A stretch of DNA of 64,000 nt. It comes from Georgenia sp. TF02-10. GTDB taxonomy: Bacteria; Actinomycetota; Actinomycetes; Actinomycetales; Actinomycetaceae. The position numbers and the translations under genes are program-made. Below, piece after piece: positions 1 through 7,017 of the stretch (its first letter is position 1; each line of letters opens with the position of its first letter). Below the pieces are notes generated by a model, which saw nothing but the letters and a program-made list of their open reading frames with translations, had not been told where the DNA came from and did no database searches. The stretch covers positions 372,001-436,000 of the forward strand of contig NZ_CP094289.1 of the NCBI RefSeq assembly GCF_022759505.1. Reading direction: 5' to 3'.

Positions 1-201
1 AAGGTCACGCTGGACCGGATGCGCGCCCGCCGCGCCGAGCTCGAGGCGGACGGGATGGACCTGGAGCCGCTCTACCGGGACCGGTACCTGCCGGTGGCCC
101 GGCTGTACCAGCAGCAGGTGGACCCGGCCGCCCGGGCGGACGTCCTGGTCGACATGCACGACGCCGACCAGCCGGTGGTGGTCCGCTGGGGCGGGCTCTG
201 A
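1..201 (+). CDS. C-terminal fragment of a uridine-kinase-like P-loop phosphotransferase
   Basis: The reading frame is open from the first base to the TGA at 199-201, so only the last 66 residues are in the window. The end (RYLPVARLYQQQVDPAARAD, then VLVDMHDADQPVVVRW) resembles the C-terminus of actinobacterial uridine kinase-like NTPases, where an RY..G/A-RLY segment precedes ADVVVDN-D/N. These enzymes phosphorylate a nucleoside or similar small molecule in the cytoplasm. The Walker A region would lie outside the window, so the assignment rests on the tail alone. Confidence 0.5.
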   Translation, partial: KVTLDRMRARRAELEADGMDLEPLYRDRYLPVARLYQQQVDPAARADVLVDMHDADQPVVVRWGGL

Positions 202-391
202 CCCGTCCGGTGCAGCGATCGGCCCGGAGCGACCCGGCCGGGCGGAGCTCCTGCCCGCCGTCGACGGCGGGTCGTGACACCGGCCACGCGCGGACCTTTG
301 TCCTCCTGGCCGGGGCGGCGCCGCCCTAGCCTGGACGCAGGCCGGGACCCCGGCACGACCCGCGCGCCCCGCGCGCTACAGAGGAGCAGGC

Positions 392-1222
392 ATGAAGGTT
401 GCGCAGAAGGTCTTCGTCGTCACCGGCGGCGGGAACGGGATCGGGCGGGCGCTCGTCCTCGCCCTGCTCGCCCGCGGCGCGCGGGTCGCCGCGGTCGACG
501 TCGGGGAGCAGGCGCTCGCGGACACCGCCCTGCTGGTGCCCACCGGCGCGGACCGGCTCAGCACCCACGTGGTCGACGTCACCGACCGGGCCGCCGTCGA
601 GGCGCTGCCGGCGGCCGTGCTCGCCGCGCACGGCCAGGTCGACGGCGTCGTCAGCGTCGCCGGCATCATCCAGAAGTTCGTCCCCGTCGCGGACCTGACG
701 TACGCCGAGATCGAGAAGATCATGGCGGTGAACTTCTGGGGCGTGGTGCACATGTCCAAGACGTTCCTGCCGCACCTGACCGGACGGCCGGAGGCATGCC
801 TGGTCAACGTCTCCAGCATGGGCGCCCTGGCCCCGGTGCCCGGGCAGTCCGCGTACGGGGCGAGCAAGGCGGCGGTGAAGCTGTTCACCGAGGGCCTCTA
901 CGCCGAGCTGCGGGACACCCCGGTCGCGGTGACGGCGGTCTTCCCCGGCGGGGTGGCCACCGACATCTCCGCGAACTCCGGCGTGACGGTCGCCGGGGCG
1001 GACGGCGGCGACTCCTCGGGCATGGTGCAGACGACGGCGCCGGACGCCGCCGCGCAGATCGTCGCGGGGATCGAGAAGGGGGCGTTCCGCGTCGTCATCG
1101 GCAAGGACGCCCGGATGACCGACCGGATGGCCCGGCTCGCGCCCCGGAGGGCCGTCAACCTCATCGCCGACCGGATGAAGTCGCTGCTCGCCCCGGCGGG
1201 GCGGGAGAAGGTCGGCGCGTAG
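392..1222 (+). CDS. SDR family NAD(P)-dependent oxidoreductase
   Basis: A 276-residue classical short-chain dehydrogenase with a Rossmann fold. The cofactor motif TGGGNGIG lies at residues 11-18, N114 sits in the conserved helix, the catalytic serine is S141 or S142, and Y155-x3-K159 (YGASK) completes the active site. D36 after the second strand (AAVDV) suggests a preference for NAD+ over NADP+. It probably oxidises or reduces a hydroxyl/keto group on a small cytoplasmic substrate that cannot be named from sequence. The ATG follows a GAGGAGCAGG ribosome site. It is a single gene that ends about 50 bp before the convergent SprT-like gene. Confidence 0.9.
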   Translation: MKVAQKVFVVTGGGNGIGRALVLALLARGARVAAVDVGEQALADTALLVPTGADRLSTHVVDVTDRAAVEALPAAVLAAHGQVDGVVSVAGIIQKFVPVADLTYAEIEKIMAVNFWGVVHMSKTFLPHLTGRPEACLVNVSSMGALAPVPGQSAYGASKAAVKLFTEGLYAELRDTPVAVTAVFPGGVATDISANSGVTVAGADGGDSSGMVQTTAPDAAAQIVAGIEKGAFRVVIGKDARMTDRMARLAPRRAVNLIADRMKSLLAPAGREKVGA

Positions 1223-1270
1223 CAGCCGCCTGCCGGGGCCGGGCCGGCCATGACCTAGGGCCTGGCCGGC

Positions 1271-2185
1271 TCAGCCCAGCTCCACCACCGCAGGGAACGG
1301 GACGGTGAGCACCCGCCCGTCGTCGGTGCGCACGTGGTAGCGGGTCCGGGCAGTCTTGAAGACCGTCGCCGCCAAGCCGCGGTACTTGTCGGCGGTGACC
1401 AGGCGCACCCGGGTGCCCGGCCGCAGCCCGCCGACGGCGGCCCGGGCCCACGACGGCGCCGGCTGCTGCCGCCGCCCCACCCGGGCCGCCGCAGCTGCTC
1501 GTTCCCGCTCCCACCACGGCCCGTCCTGGTCCCAGGTGCCGTCCGCCTCGTCCCAGCCGGGGTCCTCCTCGTCGTCCTCCTCGTCCCAGCCCGGGCGCTC
1601 CTCGTCCCAGCCGCGGTCCTCCTCGTCCCAGCCGGTGTCCTCCTCGCGCGCGGGGCCGAGCAGCAGGTCGACGAGCTCGCGCTGGTTGGCCTGCAGCGCG
1701 GCGAGCTCGCGCGCGTACCGCTCGCCCATCCGGGCCGGGCGGCCGTGGTAGGTCCAGGTCAGCAGGTGCGCGATGTTGAAGGACGGGTCGCAGCGGGAGC
1801 AGCTGGCCGGCCGGACGGGCCGGCGGTGCCGGTCGGTGACGTGCCCGCGCGGGCAGGTGCCGCGCCAGGGTGCCGGGACCTGTGGGGCGTAGGCGGCGAC
1901 GGTCCGCGAGGCGGTGCTGCCGATGGCACGTGCCTTGGCCCGCCAGACGGCGTCGTGGCCGTGCTCGGGCCCGACGAGCGCGTGCGCGATCTCGTGCAGC
2001 AGCGTCTCCCGCACCTGCGCGTCGTCGTACAGCGCCATCAGGTGCCGGGAGAGGGTGATGGTGCGCTCGGCGTAGCGGCACGAGCCGGCCCGCACCCGGG
2101 CGCCGTCCAGCGCCACCCGCCAGCCGGCCAGGCCGTGCTCGGCCAGCAGCGCGGTACCCATCCGCCGGACCTCAGCGAGCTCCAT
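1271..2185 (-). CDS. SprT-like zinc metalloprotease-fold protein with GWDEE repeats
   Basis: 304 residues. The HEIAH motif at 64-68 plus a downstream histidine (H75 or H77) gives the zinc site of the SprT/Spartan fold. C111 with C129/C132 looks like the SprT zinc ribbon. Residues about 181-221 are an acidic low-complexity segment built from five GWDE/GTWD units, and the last 60 residues (GTRVRLV...YHVRT) look like a small beta domain. Family members include DNA-protein-crosslink proteases, but bacterial SprT proteins are poorly characterised, so the role here is inferred. The ATG follows an unusually strong GAGGAGAGGAG ribosome site. The repeat linker is absent from typical SprT proteins. Confidence 0.75.
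   Translation of the reverse strand: MELAEVRRMGTALLAEHGLAGWRVALDGARVRAGSCRYAERTITLSRHLMALYDDAQVRETLLHEIAHALVGPEHGHDAVWRAKARAIGSTASRTVAAYAPQVPAPWRGTCPRGHVTDRHRRPVRPASCSRCDPSFNIAHLLTWTYHGRPARMGERYARELAALQANQRELVDLLLGPAREEDTGWDEEDRGWDEERPGWDEEDDEEDPGWDEADGTWDQDGPWWERERAAAAARVGRRQQPAPSWARAAVGGLRPGTRVRLVTADKYRGLAATVFKTARTRYHVRTDDGRVLTVPFPAVVELG
1546..1645 (-). repeat. Degenerate tandem repeat coding for GWDEE units
   Basis: The 13-base core CCTCGTCCCAGCC recurs four times between 1546 and 1633 at uneven spacing, all within the SprT-like gene. In frame it gives GWDEED, GWDEER, GWDEED and GWDEAD. Unit number is likely to vary between strains through slippage. Confidence 0.8.
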
Positions 2186-2304
2186 GCCCGTCTCCTCTCC
2201 TCGCTCGCCCGAGGCTACGGCGGCCCACCGACGTCCCGCCGCGGGGCACGCCTGGGTGTGGGCGGGGCGCCCCCGGCACGAGAGGTGGGGACGGGCCGGC
2301 AGCG

Positions 2305-2385
2305 GGACCCCGCTCAGCCGGACCCCGGCTCAGCCGGACCCCGGTTCAGCGGGACCCGGCTCAGCCGCCGCCCCCGGCTCAGGTG
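2305..2385 (-). repeat. Tandem repeat of the ABC ATPase gene's stop-codon region
   Basis: A unit of about 16 bp (GGTCCGGCTGAGCCGG-like on the minus strand) occurs five times. The first copy holds the real TGA of the ATPase gene (2379-2381), and TGA recurs at 2361-2363, 2346-2348, 2330-2332 and 2314-2316. This looks like slippage-driven duplication of the gene end. Similar duplications lie after four other genes in the window. Confidence 0.75.
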
Positions 2386-3185
2386 AGTAGTCCGTCCCGG
2401 AGCTCGACCACCCGGTCGGCCACGTCGAGGAGCACCGGGTCGTGCGTGGCGACGACGGCGGTCATGCCCTCCTCCCGGACCAGGACGCGGATGAGGGTCA
2501 TGATCTCCCGGGCGGTGTGGGAGTCGAGCTGGCCGGTGGGCTCGTCGGCCAGCAGCAGCGCCGGGGCGGGCGCGAGCGCCCGGGCCAGCGCGACCCGCTG
2601 CTGCTGCCCGCCGGAGAGCTCGCCAGGGAGCTGGTGGTGGTGGTCGGCCAGGCCCACCTGGGCGAGCAGGTGGGTCACCCGGGCCTCGCGGGCGGCCGGG
2701 TCGGCCCGCTGCAGCCGCAGCGGCACCCCGACGTTCTCCGCGGCGGTCAGCACCGGCAGCAGCCCGAAGGACTGGAACACGTAGGCCACGGTGCCGCGGC
2801 GCAGCGCCAGCAGCTCGGCCTCGGGCAGCGCGGTGACCTCCCGGTCGGCCAGGACGACCCGGCCGCCGTCGGGCCGGTCCAGCCCGCCCAGGCAGTTGAG
2901 CAGGGTGGTCTTGCCGGACCCGGACCGGCCGGCGACGGCGAGCAGCTCCCCGGCCCGGACCCGCACCGACACCCCGCGCAGCGCGGCGACGGCGGCCGGC
3001 CCGTGGCCGTAGGTGCGCCGCAGGTCCGTCCCGACCAGGTAGTCCTCGCCCGCGTGGTGCTCGCCCGCGTGGTCCGCGTGCACGCCGTCCGCGCGCACCA
3101 CGTTCTCCCGCGCGCCGTCCGCGCCCACCTGGTGCTCGTCCACGTGGTCCGCGCGCACGCCGTCCTCCCCGCCGTCCGCGCTCAC
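2379..3185 (-). CDS. ABC transporter ATP-binding protein (MacB/LolD type)
   Basis: About 268 residues, starting at a GTG that overlaps the previous gene's TGA (GTGA), the same coupling used throughout this operon. Walker A (GRSGSGKTT), the signature LSGGQQQR, Walker B with LLLADEPTG, and the ATHD switch histidine are all intact. It would energise one or both FtsX-type permeases encoded upstream at the cytoplasmic face. The first 50 residues are unusual: a His/Asp/Glu-rich low-complexity stretch (RADGVHADHAGEHHAGED) that comes before the normal domain start (LVGTDLRRTYG). If that stretch is not translated, an internal GTG would be the start. Confidence 0.88.
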   Translation of the reverse strand: MSADGGEDGVRADHVDEHQVGADGARENVVRADGVHADHAGEHHAGEDYLVGTDLRRTYGHGPAAVAALRGVSVRVRAGELLAVAGRSGSGKTTLLNCLGGLDRPDGGRVVLADREVTALPEAELLALRRGTVAYVFQSFGLLPVLTAAENVGVPLRLQRADPAAREARVTHLLAQVGLADHHHQLPGELSGGQQQRVALARALAPAPALLLADEPTGQLDSHTAREIMTLIRVLVREEGMTAVVATHDPVLLDVADRVVELRDGLLT

Positions 3186-4177
3186 GCGTCCTCCCGGTCC
3201 GTGCCGCCGTCGCCGCCGCCGCGGCGACGCCCCGCCCCGGGCGGCCCACCGGCCGGCGCGCCCCGCCGGGCCGGGCCGGTGCCGGCCGGCCAGACCCCGA
3301 TGTGGTCGGTCTGCAGGTCCAGCCGCACCCGGTCCCGCAGGTCCAGCGCCAGGGTGAACTCCCGCGGCAGCTGCAGCCGCCCGGCCCGGTCCAGGACCGC
3401 GTACTCCTCGGCGGCCAGGTCCGGGCCGCCGTCGCCGGCTTCGCGGCGCAGCACCTCCGAGCTGGTCCGCCCGTCCCGGATCCCCACGGTGCGGCGCACC
3501 TGGGTGGCGACGGCCGCGTCGTGCGTGACGACCAGGACCGTCACCCCCAGCTCGGCGTTGACCGTGCGCAGCGCGGCGAAGACCTGCTCGGCGGCGGCGG
3601 AGTCGAGCTCGCCGGTGGGCTCGTCGGCCAGCAGCACCTGGGGCCGGTTGGCCAGCGCCACCCCGAGCGCGGCCCGCTGCTGCTGCCCGCCGGAGAGCTC
3701 GGCCAGGCGCCGGCCCCGGCATCCGGCCAGGTCCAGCAGCTCGAGGAGCTCGGCGGTGCGCCGCTCCCGGTCGGCCCGGCCGGTCCCGGCGAGCAGCATC
3801 GGCACCGCGACGTTCTCCGCGACGTCGAGGTAGGGCAGCAGGTTGTCGGTGGCCTGCTGGTAGAGGAACCCCACCACCTCCCGCCGGTAGGCCAGCCGCT
3901 GCCGGGCGGTCATCTGCAGCAGGTCCTGCCCGGCCACCCGGGCCAGCCCCGCTGTCGGCCGGTCCAGCCCGGAGAGGATGTGCAGCAGGGTGGACTTCCC
4001 GCTGCCGGAGGCGCCGATGATCGCCACCAGCTCCCCGGAGTCGACGAGCAGGTCCAGGCCCTGCAGCGCGACCACCTCCACCCCCTCGGTGCGGTAGACG
4101 CGCAGCAGGTTGTCGCACACGATCTGGGCGTGCGCGCCGTAGGTGGCGGTCCTGGCGGTCCTGGCGGTCTCGGTCAT
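3182..4177 (-). CDS. ABC transporter ATP-binding protein with a C-terminal AbrB-like tail
   Basis: 331 residues. Walker A GASGSGKST is at 55-63, LSGGQQQR at 161-168, LLADEPTGE at 182-190 and H219 in VVTHD, so it should hydrolyse ATP. Residues about 258-298 (YAVLDRAGRLQLPREF, then RDRVRLDLQTDHIGVWP) resemble a swapped-hairpin AbrB/MazE unit. That reading comes from the pattern and is not certain. A Pro/Gly/Arg-rich tail ends the protein. It belongs to the LolD/MacB group that works with FtsX-type permeases. Its ATG overlaps the stop of the permease gene before it (ATGA), and its own stop overlaps the next ATPase. Confidence 0.9.
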   Translation of the reverse strand: MTETARTARTATYGAHAQIVCDNLLRVYRTEGVEVVALQGLDLLVDSGELVAIIGASGSGKSTLLHILSGLDRPTAGLARVAGQDLLQMTARQRLAYRREVVGFLYQQATDNLLPYLDVAENVAVPMLLAGTGRADRERRTAELLELLDLAGCRGRRLAELSGGQQQRAALGVALANRPQVLLADEPTGELDSAAAEQVFAALRTVNAELGVTVLVVTHDAAVATQVRRTVGIRDGRTSSEVLRREAGDGGPDLAAEEYAVLDRAGRLQLPREFTLALDLRDRVRLDLQTDHIGVWPAGTGPARRGAPAGGPPGAGRRRGGGDGGTDREDA

Positions 4178-7017
4178 CGCGCTCCCCTCCGCAGGTCGGT
4201 CGGTGCGTGCGTGCGGGCGTCCCGGGCGGCGTCGAGGAGCACCGCCACGGCGACGACGGCGGCGACGGCGACGCCGAGCAGCGCCGCGGTCCCGCCGGCC
4301 GGGACGAGCGGCGGGTCGGCCGGCCCGCCGGTGAAGGGCGCCAGGTCCAGCGCCGGGCCGACCACCGCGGGCAGGGCCAGGCCGACCGCCAGCCCGGGCA
4401 GCAGCGCGGCGAGAGCCGGCGGGCCGGCCTCCACCGCGACCAGGGCCCGGACCTGGCCGGGGCGCAGGCCCATGGCCCGCAGCCGGGCCACCGCCGCCTT
4501 CCGGTCGGCGGCGCCGAGGGCCAGCAGCAGCACGACGGCGACCAGGGAGTAGCCCGCCGCGGCCACCCCGGTGGCCGCAAAGGCCACGGTGAGGAAGGCG
4601 GGCAGCGGGGCGTCGGCGACGGCGCCGCGCACCTGCGCCCGCCCGTGCACCTCCCAGCCGGGCCCGGCGACGGCCTCGACCGCCGGCGCGTCACCGCCGC
4701 GGAGCAGGGCGGTGGTGGGGGCCAGCTCGGCGGTGGCGGCGGCGAGGGCGTCGTAGGGCAGCAGCAGGACCGGCTCGTCCGCGCCGGCGCCGCGGGCCAG
4801 CGCCGGCTCCACCGCCACCACGTCGGCGGTCAGCGACCGGCCGGCGGTGCGCAGCGGTACCGGCCCGCCGTCCGGGGCGAGGTCGGGGGTGGAGACGACG
4901 GCGGGCAGCGCCCCGCCGGGGCGGGGGGTCAGGTCGGGCAGGTCGGCGGCGAGCGGCGTGCCGGCCAGCAGCGCGGTCAGCGCCGCCGGGTCCGCGGCCA
5001 GCACGGTCACCCGGTCGGCGTCCCGGGCGGTGCCGACCGTGGCGTCGTCCTGCCGGTAGGCCGGGACCACGGCGTCCACCCCGGGCAGCGCCCGCAGCGC
5101 CGCGAGGTCGGCCGCCGCCAGCGCCGGGGCGTCCACCCGCACGTCGGCGCCCACCGCCCGCCAGGCCGCGGCGTCCTGCTCGGTGGTGATGGTGGCCCGC
5201 ACCGTCCCGGTCAGCGTGCTGACCGCGACCGCGAGGAGCAGCACGACCACCGGCACCGCGGCCGCCGGCCGGGCCCGGGCGGCGCGGGCCAGCCCGAGGA
5301 AGCCGACGGCGCCGCGGCCCCGGCCCACCAGCCGGGACGCGGCCCGCACCACCGGGGGGTAGGCCCGCAGCACCACCACCGCCGTCGCGAGGACCACCAG
5401 GGTGGGCACCAGCGCGGCGTAGGGGTCGACCGCGCCGCGGGCGGCGACGTCGTCGACCAGGCCGCGCCGCCGCAGCGTGGCCGTGCCCGCGGCGGCGAGG
5501 AGCACCAGCGTCGCCTCGGCGGTGAGGCGGCCCCACCGGCGGCGGCGGGGGCGGCGCTGACCGGCGGCCGGCGCGGTCACCGCCCGCGCCGCGAGGGGCA
5601 CCGGGGCGAGCGCGACGAGCACGACGCCGACCGCCAGGGCGGCCGCGGCCAGGCCCGCGGCCGGCCCGGGCCGGGGCACCGCGGCGACGGCCGCCACCGC
5701 GCCGAGGACCGCCGCCGGGACGGCCCAGACCAGCACCGGCCCGCCGGCCAGGGCGGTGAGCTGGGCGAGGGAGGCGCCGCGGGCGCGCAGCAGCCGCAGG
5801 TCCGCGGCCCGCCGGTCCACCGCCGCCCAGGTGGTCAGCACGACGGCGAGGACGCCCATGGTCAGCGCGGCGGCGAGGCACAACGACACGAGGGCGGACG
5901 TCACCGCCACCGCCCGGGCGTGCTCGGCGAGCAGGTCCGGCAGCCCGGTGACGGTCCGCACCGGGAACGGGGCGAGCGCGCCGGCGGTGCGCAGCCGGCC
6001 GACCGCCTCCGCCAGCACCGGGGTGTCGGCGCCGGTCAGGTCCGGGGTGTCGAGGGTGAGGCGCCAGCTGTGCTCGAGCTGCGGGGGGACGACGAGCGGC
6101 AGCTCGTCGGGGGCGTCGGCCTGGTACTCACCCTCCTCGCTGGTGACGGCCTGGTCCCCTGTGGCCGCGTCCCCGCCGGCCCGGTTCCCGCCGGGCCCGG
6201 TGCCCGGGCCCGCGGCGGCGCCGGCGGCGAACGCCTCGGTCAGCGCCGGCAGGGCGTCCTCGCCGAGCAGCGCGGTGACCAGCCACTTCTGCCCGCCCTC
6301 CGCGGTCGGCCCCCGGGTCGGCTCGAGCACCAGCGGGTCGGCGGCCCAGAAGTCGGCAGCCGGGTCCGCCGGGGCGACGATGCCCACGACCGTGACGGCG
6401 AGGGGCACCGGCACCCCGGTGCTCAGCACCGGGTCGAGGAGGAAGGTGGCGCCGACGTCGGCGTCCAGGGCGGCGGCCGCGGGAGGGGTCAGCGCCACCT
6501 CGAGCACCGGCACGGTCGGCTGGTGCGCGAGCGCGGGGTCGACGGCGGCCGGTGCCCAGCCCGGCGCCGGCAGCCGGCCGGCGGTGACGGTGACCCGCTC
6601 GGTCCACCCCGCCTCGGCGCGCAGCCCCACCTCGGCCAGCTCCCCGCCGGGGTCCGCCCCGGCGGGCAGGGTGCGAGCGCGAGCCGGGCCGACGGACACG
6701 GCGAAGGAGACGTCCGCGACCAGGTCCGCGCCGGCGCCGAGCCGGTCCAGGACGGCGGCCTCGACGTCGCCGGCGACGCCGGGCTCGAAGGGCACCGGGT
6801 AGTTGCCCTGGGTCCCGCCGGTCACGGTCACGTCCCGCTGGACCTGCAGGGCGTGGGCGAGGCGGTGGCGCAGCGCGGCGTCCTGGGCCTCGGTGGCGGC
6901 CCGCGGGGCGGCGACGGCGACGGCCGTGGTGAGCAGGACGAGGAGCGCCAGCACGGCGTGCACCCCGGCCCCGGCCAGCAGCTGGTGGCGCAGCAGGCTG
7001 CGCCCCGCCCGGCTCAC
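4174..7017 (-). CDS. Large FtsX-like ABC transporter permease
   Basis: About 947 residues, starting at a GTG coupled to the previous permease's TGA. An N-terminal membrane helix (GVHAVLALLVLLTTAVAVAA) is followed by a long extracytoplasmic domain, then a bundle of helices around residues 420-640, a second soluble region with MacB-like strand patterns, and three C-terminal helices in the FtsX pattern (GVAAAGYSLVAVVLLLALGA; RAMGLRPGQVRALVAVE). It is about twice the length of a simple MacB permease because the FtsX module is duplicated. It likely moves a lipid, lipoprotein or peptide across the membrane, powered by the two ATPases downstream. The substrate cannot be told from sequence. Confidence 0.85.
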   Translation of the reverse strand: MSRAGRSLLRHQLLAGAGVHAVLALLVLLTTAVAVAAPRAATEAQDAALRHRLAHALQVQRDVTVTGGTQGNYPVPFEPGVAGDVEAAVLDRLGAGADLVADVSFAVSVGPARARTLPAGADPGGELAEVGLRAEAGWTERVTVTAGRLPAPGWAPAAVDPALAHQPTVPVLEVALTPPAAAALDADVGATFLLDPVLSTGVPVPLAVTVVGIVAPADPAADFWAADPLVLEPTRGPTAEGGQKWLVTALLGEDALPALTEAFAAGAAAGPGTGPGGNRAGGDAATGDQAVTSEEGEYQADAPDELPLVVPPQLEHSWRLTLDTPDLTGADTPVLAEAVGRLRTAGALAPFPVRTVTGLPDLLAEHARAVAVTSALVSLCLAAALTMGVLAVVLTTWAAVDRRAADLRLLRARGASLAQLTALAGGPVLVWAVPAAVLGAVAAVAAVPRPGPAAGLAAAALAVGVVLVALAPVPLAARAVTAPAAGQRRPRRRRWGRLTAEATLVLLAAAGTATLRRRGLVDDVAARGAVDPYAALVPTLVVLATAVVVLRAYPPVVRAASRLVGRGRGAVGFLGLARAARARPAAAVPVVVLLLAVAVSTLTGTVRATITTEQDAAAWRAVGADVRVDAPALAAADLAALRALPGVDAVVPAYRQDDATVGTARDADRVTVLAADPAALTALLAGTPLAADLPDLTPRPGGALPAVVSTPDLAPDGGPVPLRTAGRSLTADVVAVEPALARGAGADEPVLLLPYDALAAATAELAPTTALLRGGDAPAVEAVAGPGWEVHGRAQVRGAVADAPLPAFLTVAFAATGVAAAGYSLVAVVLLLALGAADRKAAVARLRAMGLRPGQVRALVAVEAGPPALAALLPGLAVGLALPAVVGPALDLAPFTGGPADPPLVPAGGTAALLGVAVAAVVAVAVLLDAARDARTHAPTDLRRGAR

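Noticed and set aside
2379-4694. A single 771-residue ABC protein
   Set aside because: The upstream part is an out-of-frame reading of the neighbouring ATPase gene; a GTGA overlap marks the true start at 3185.
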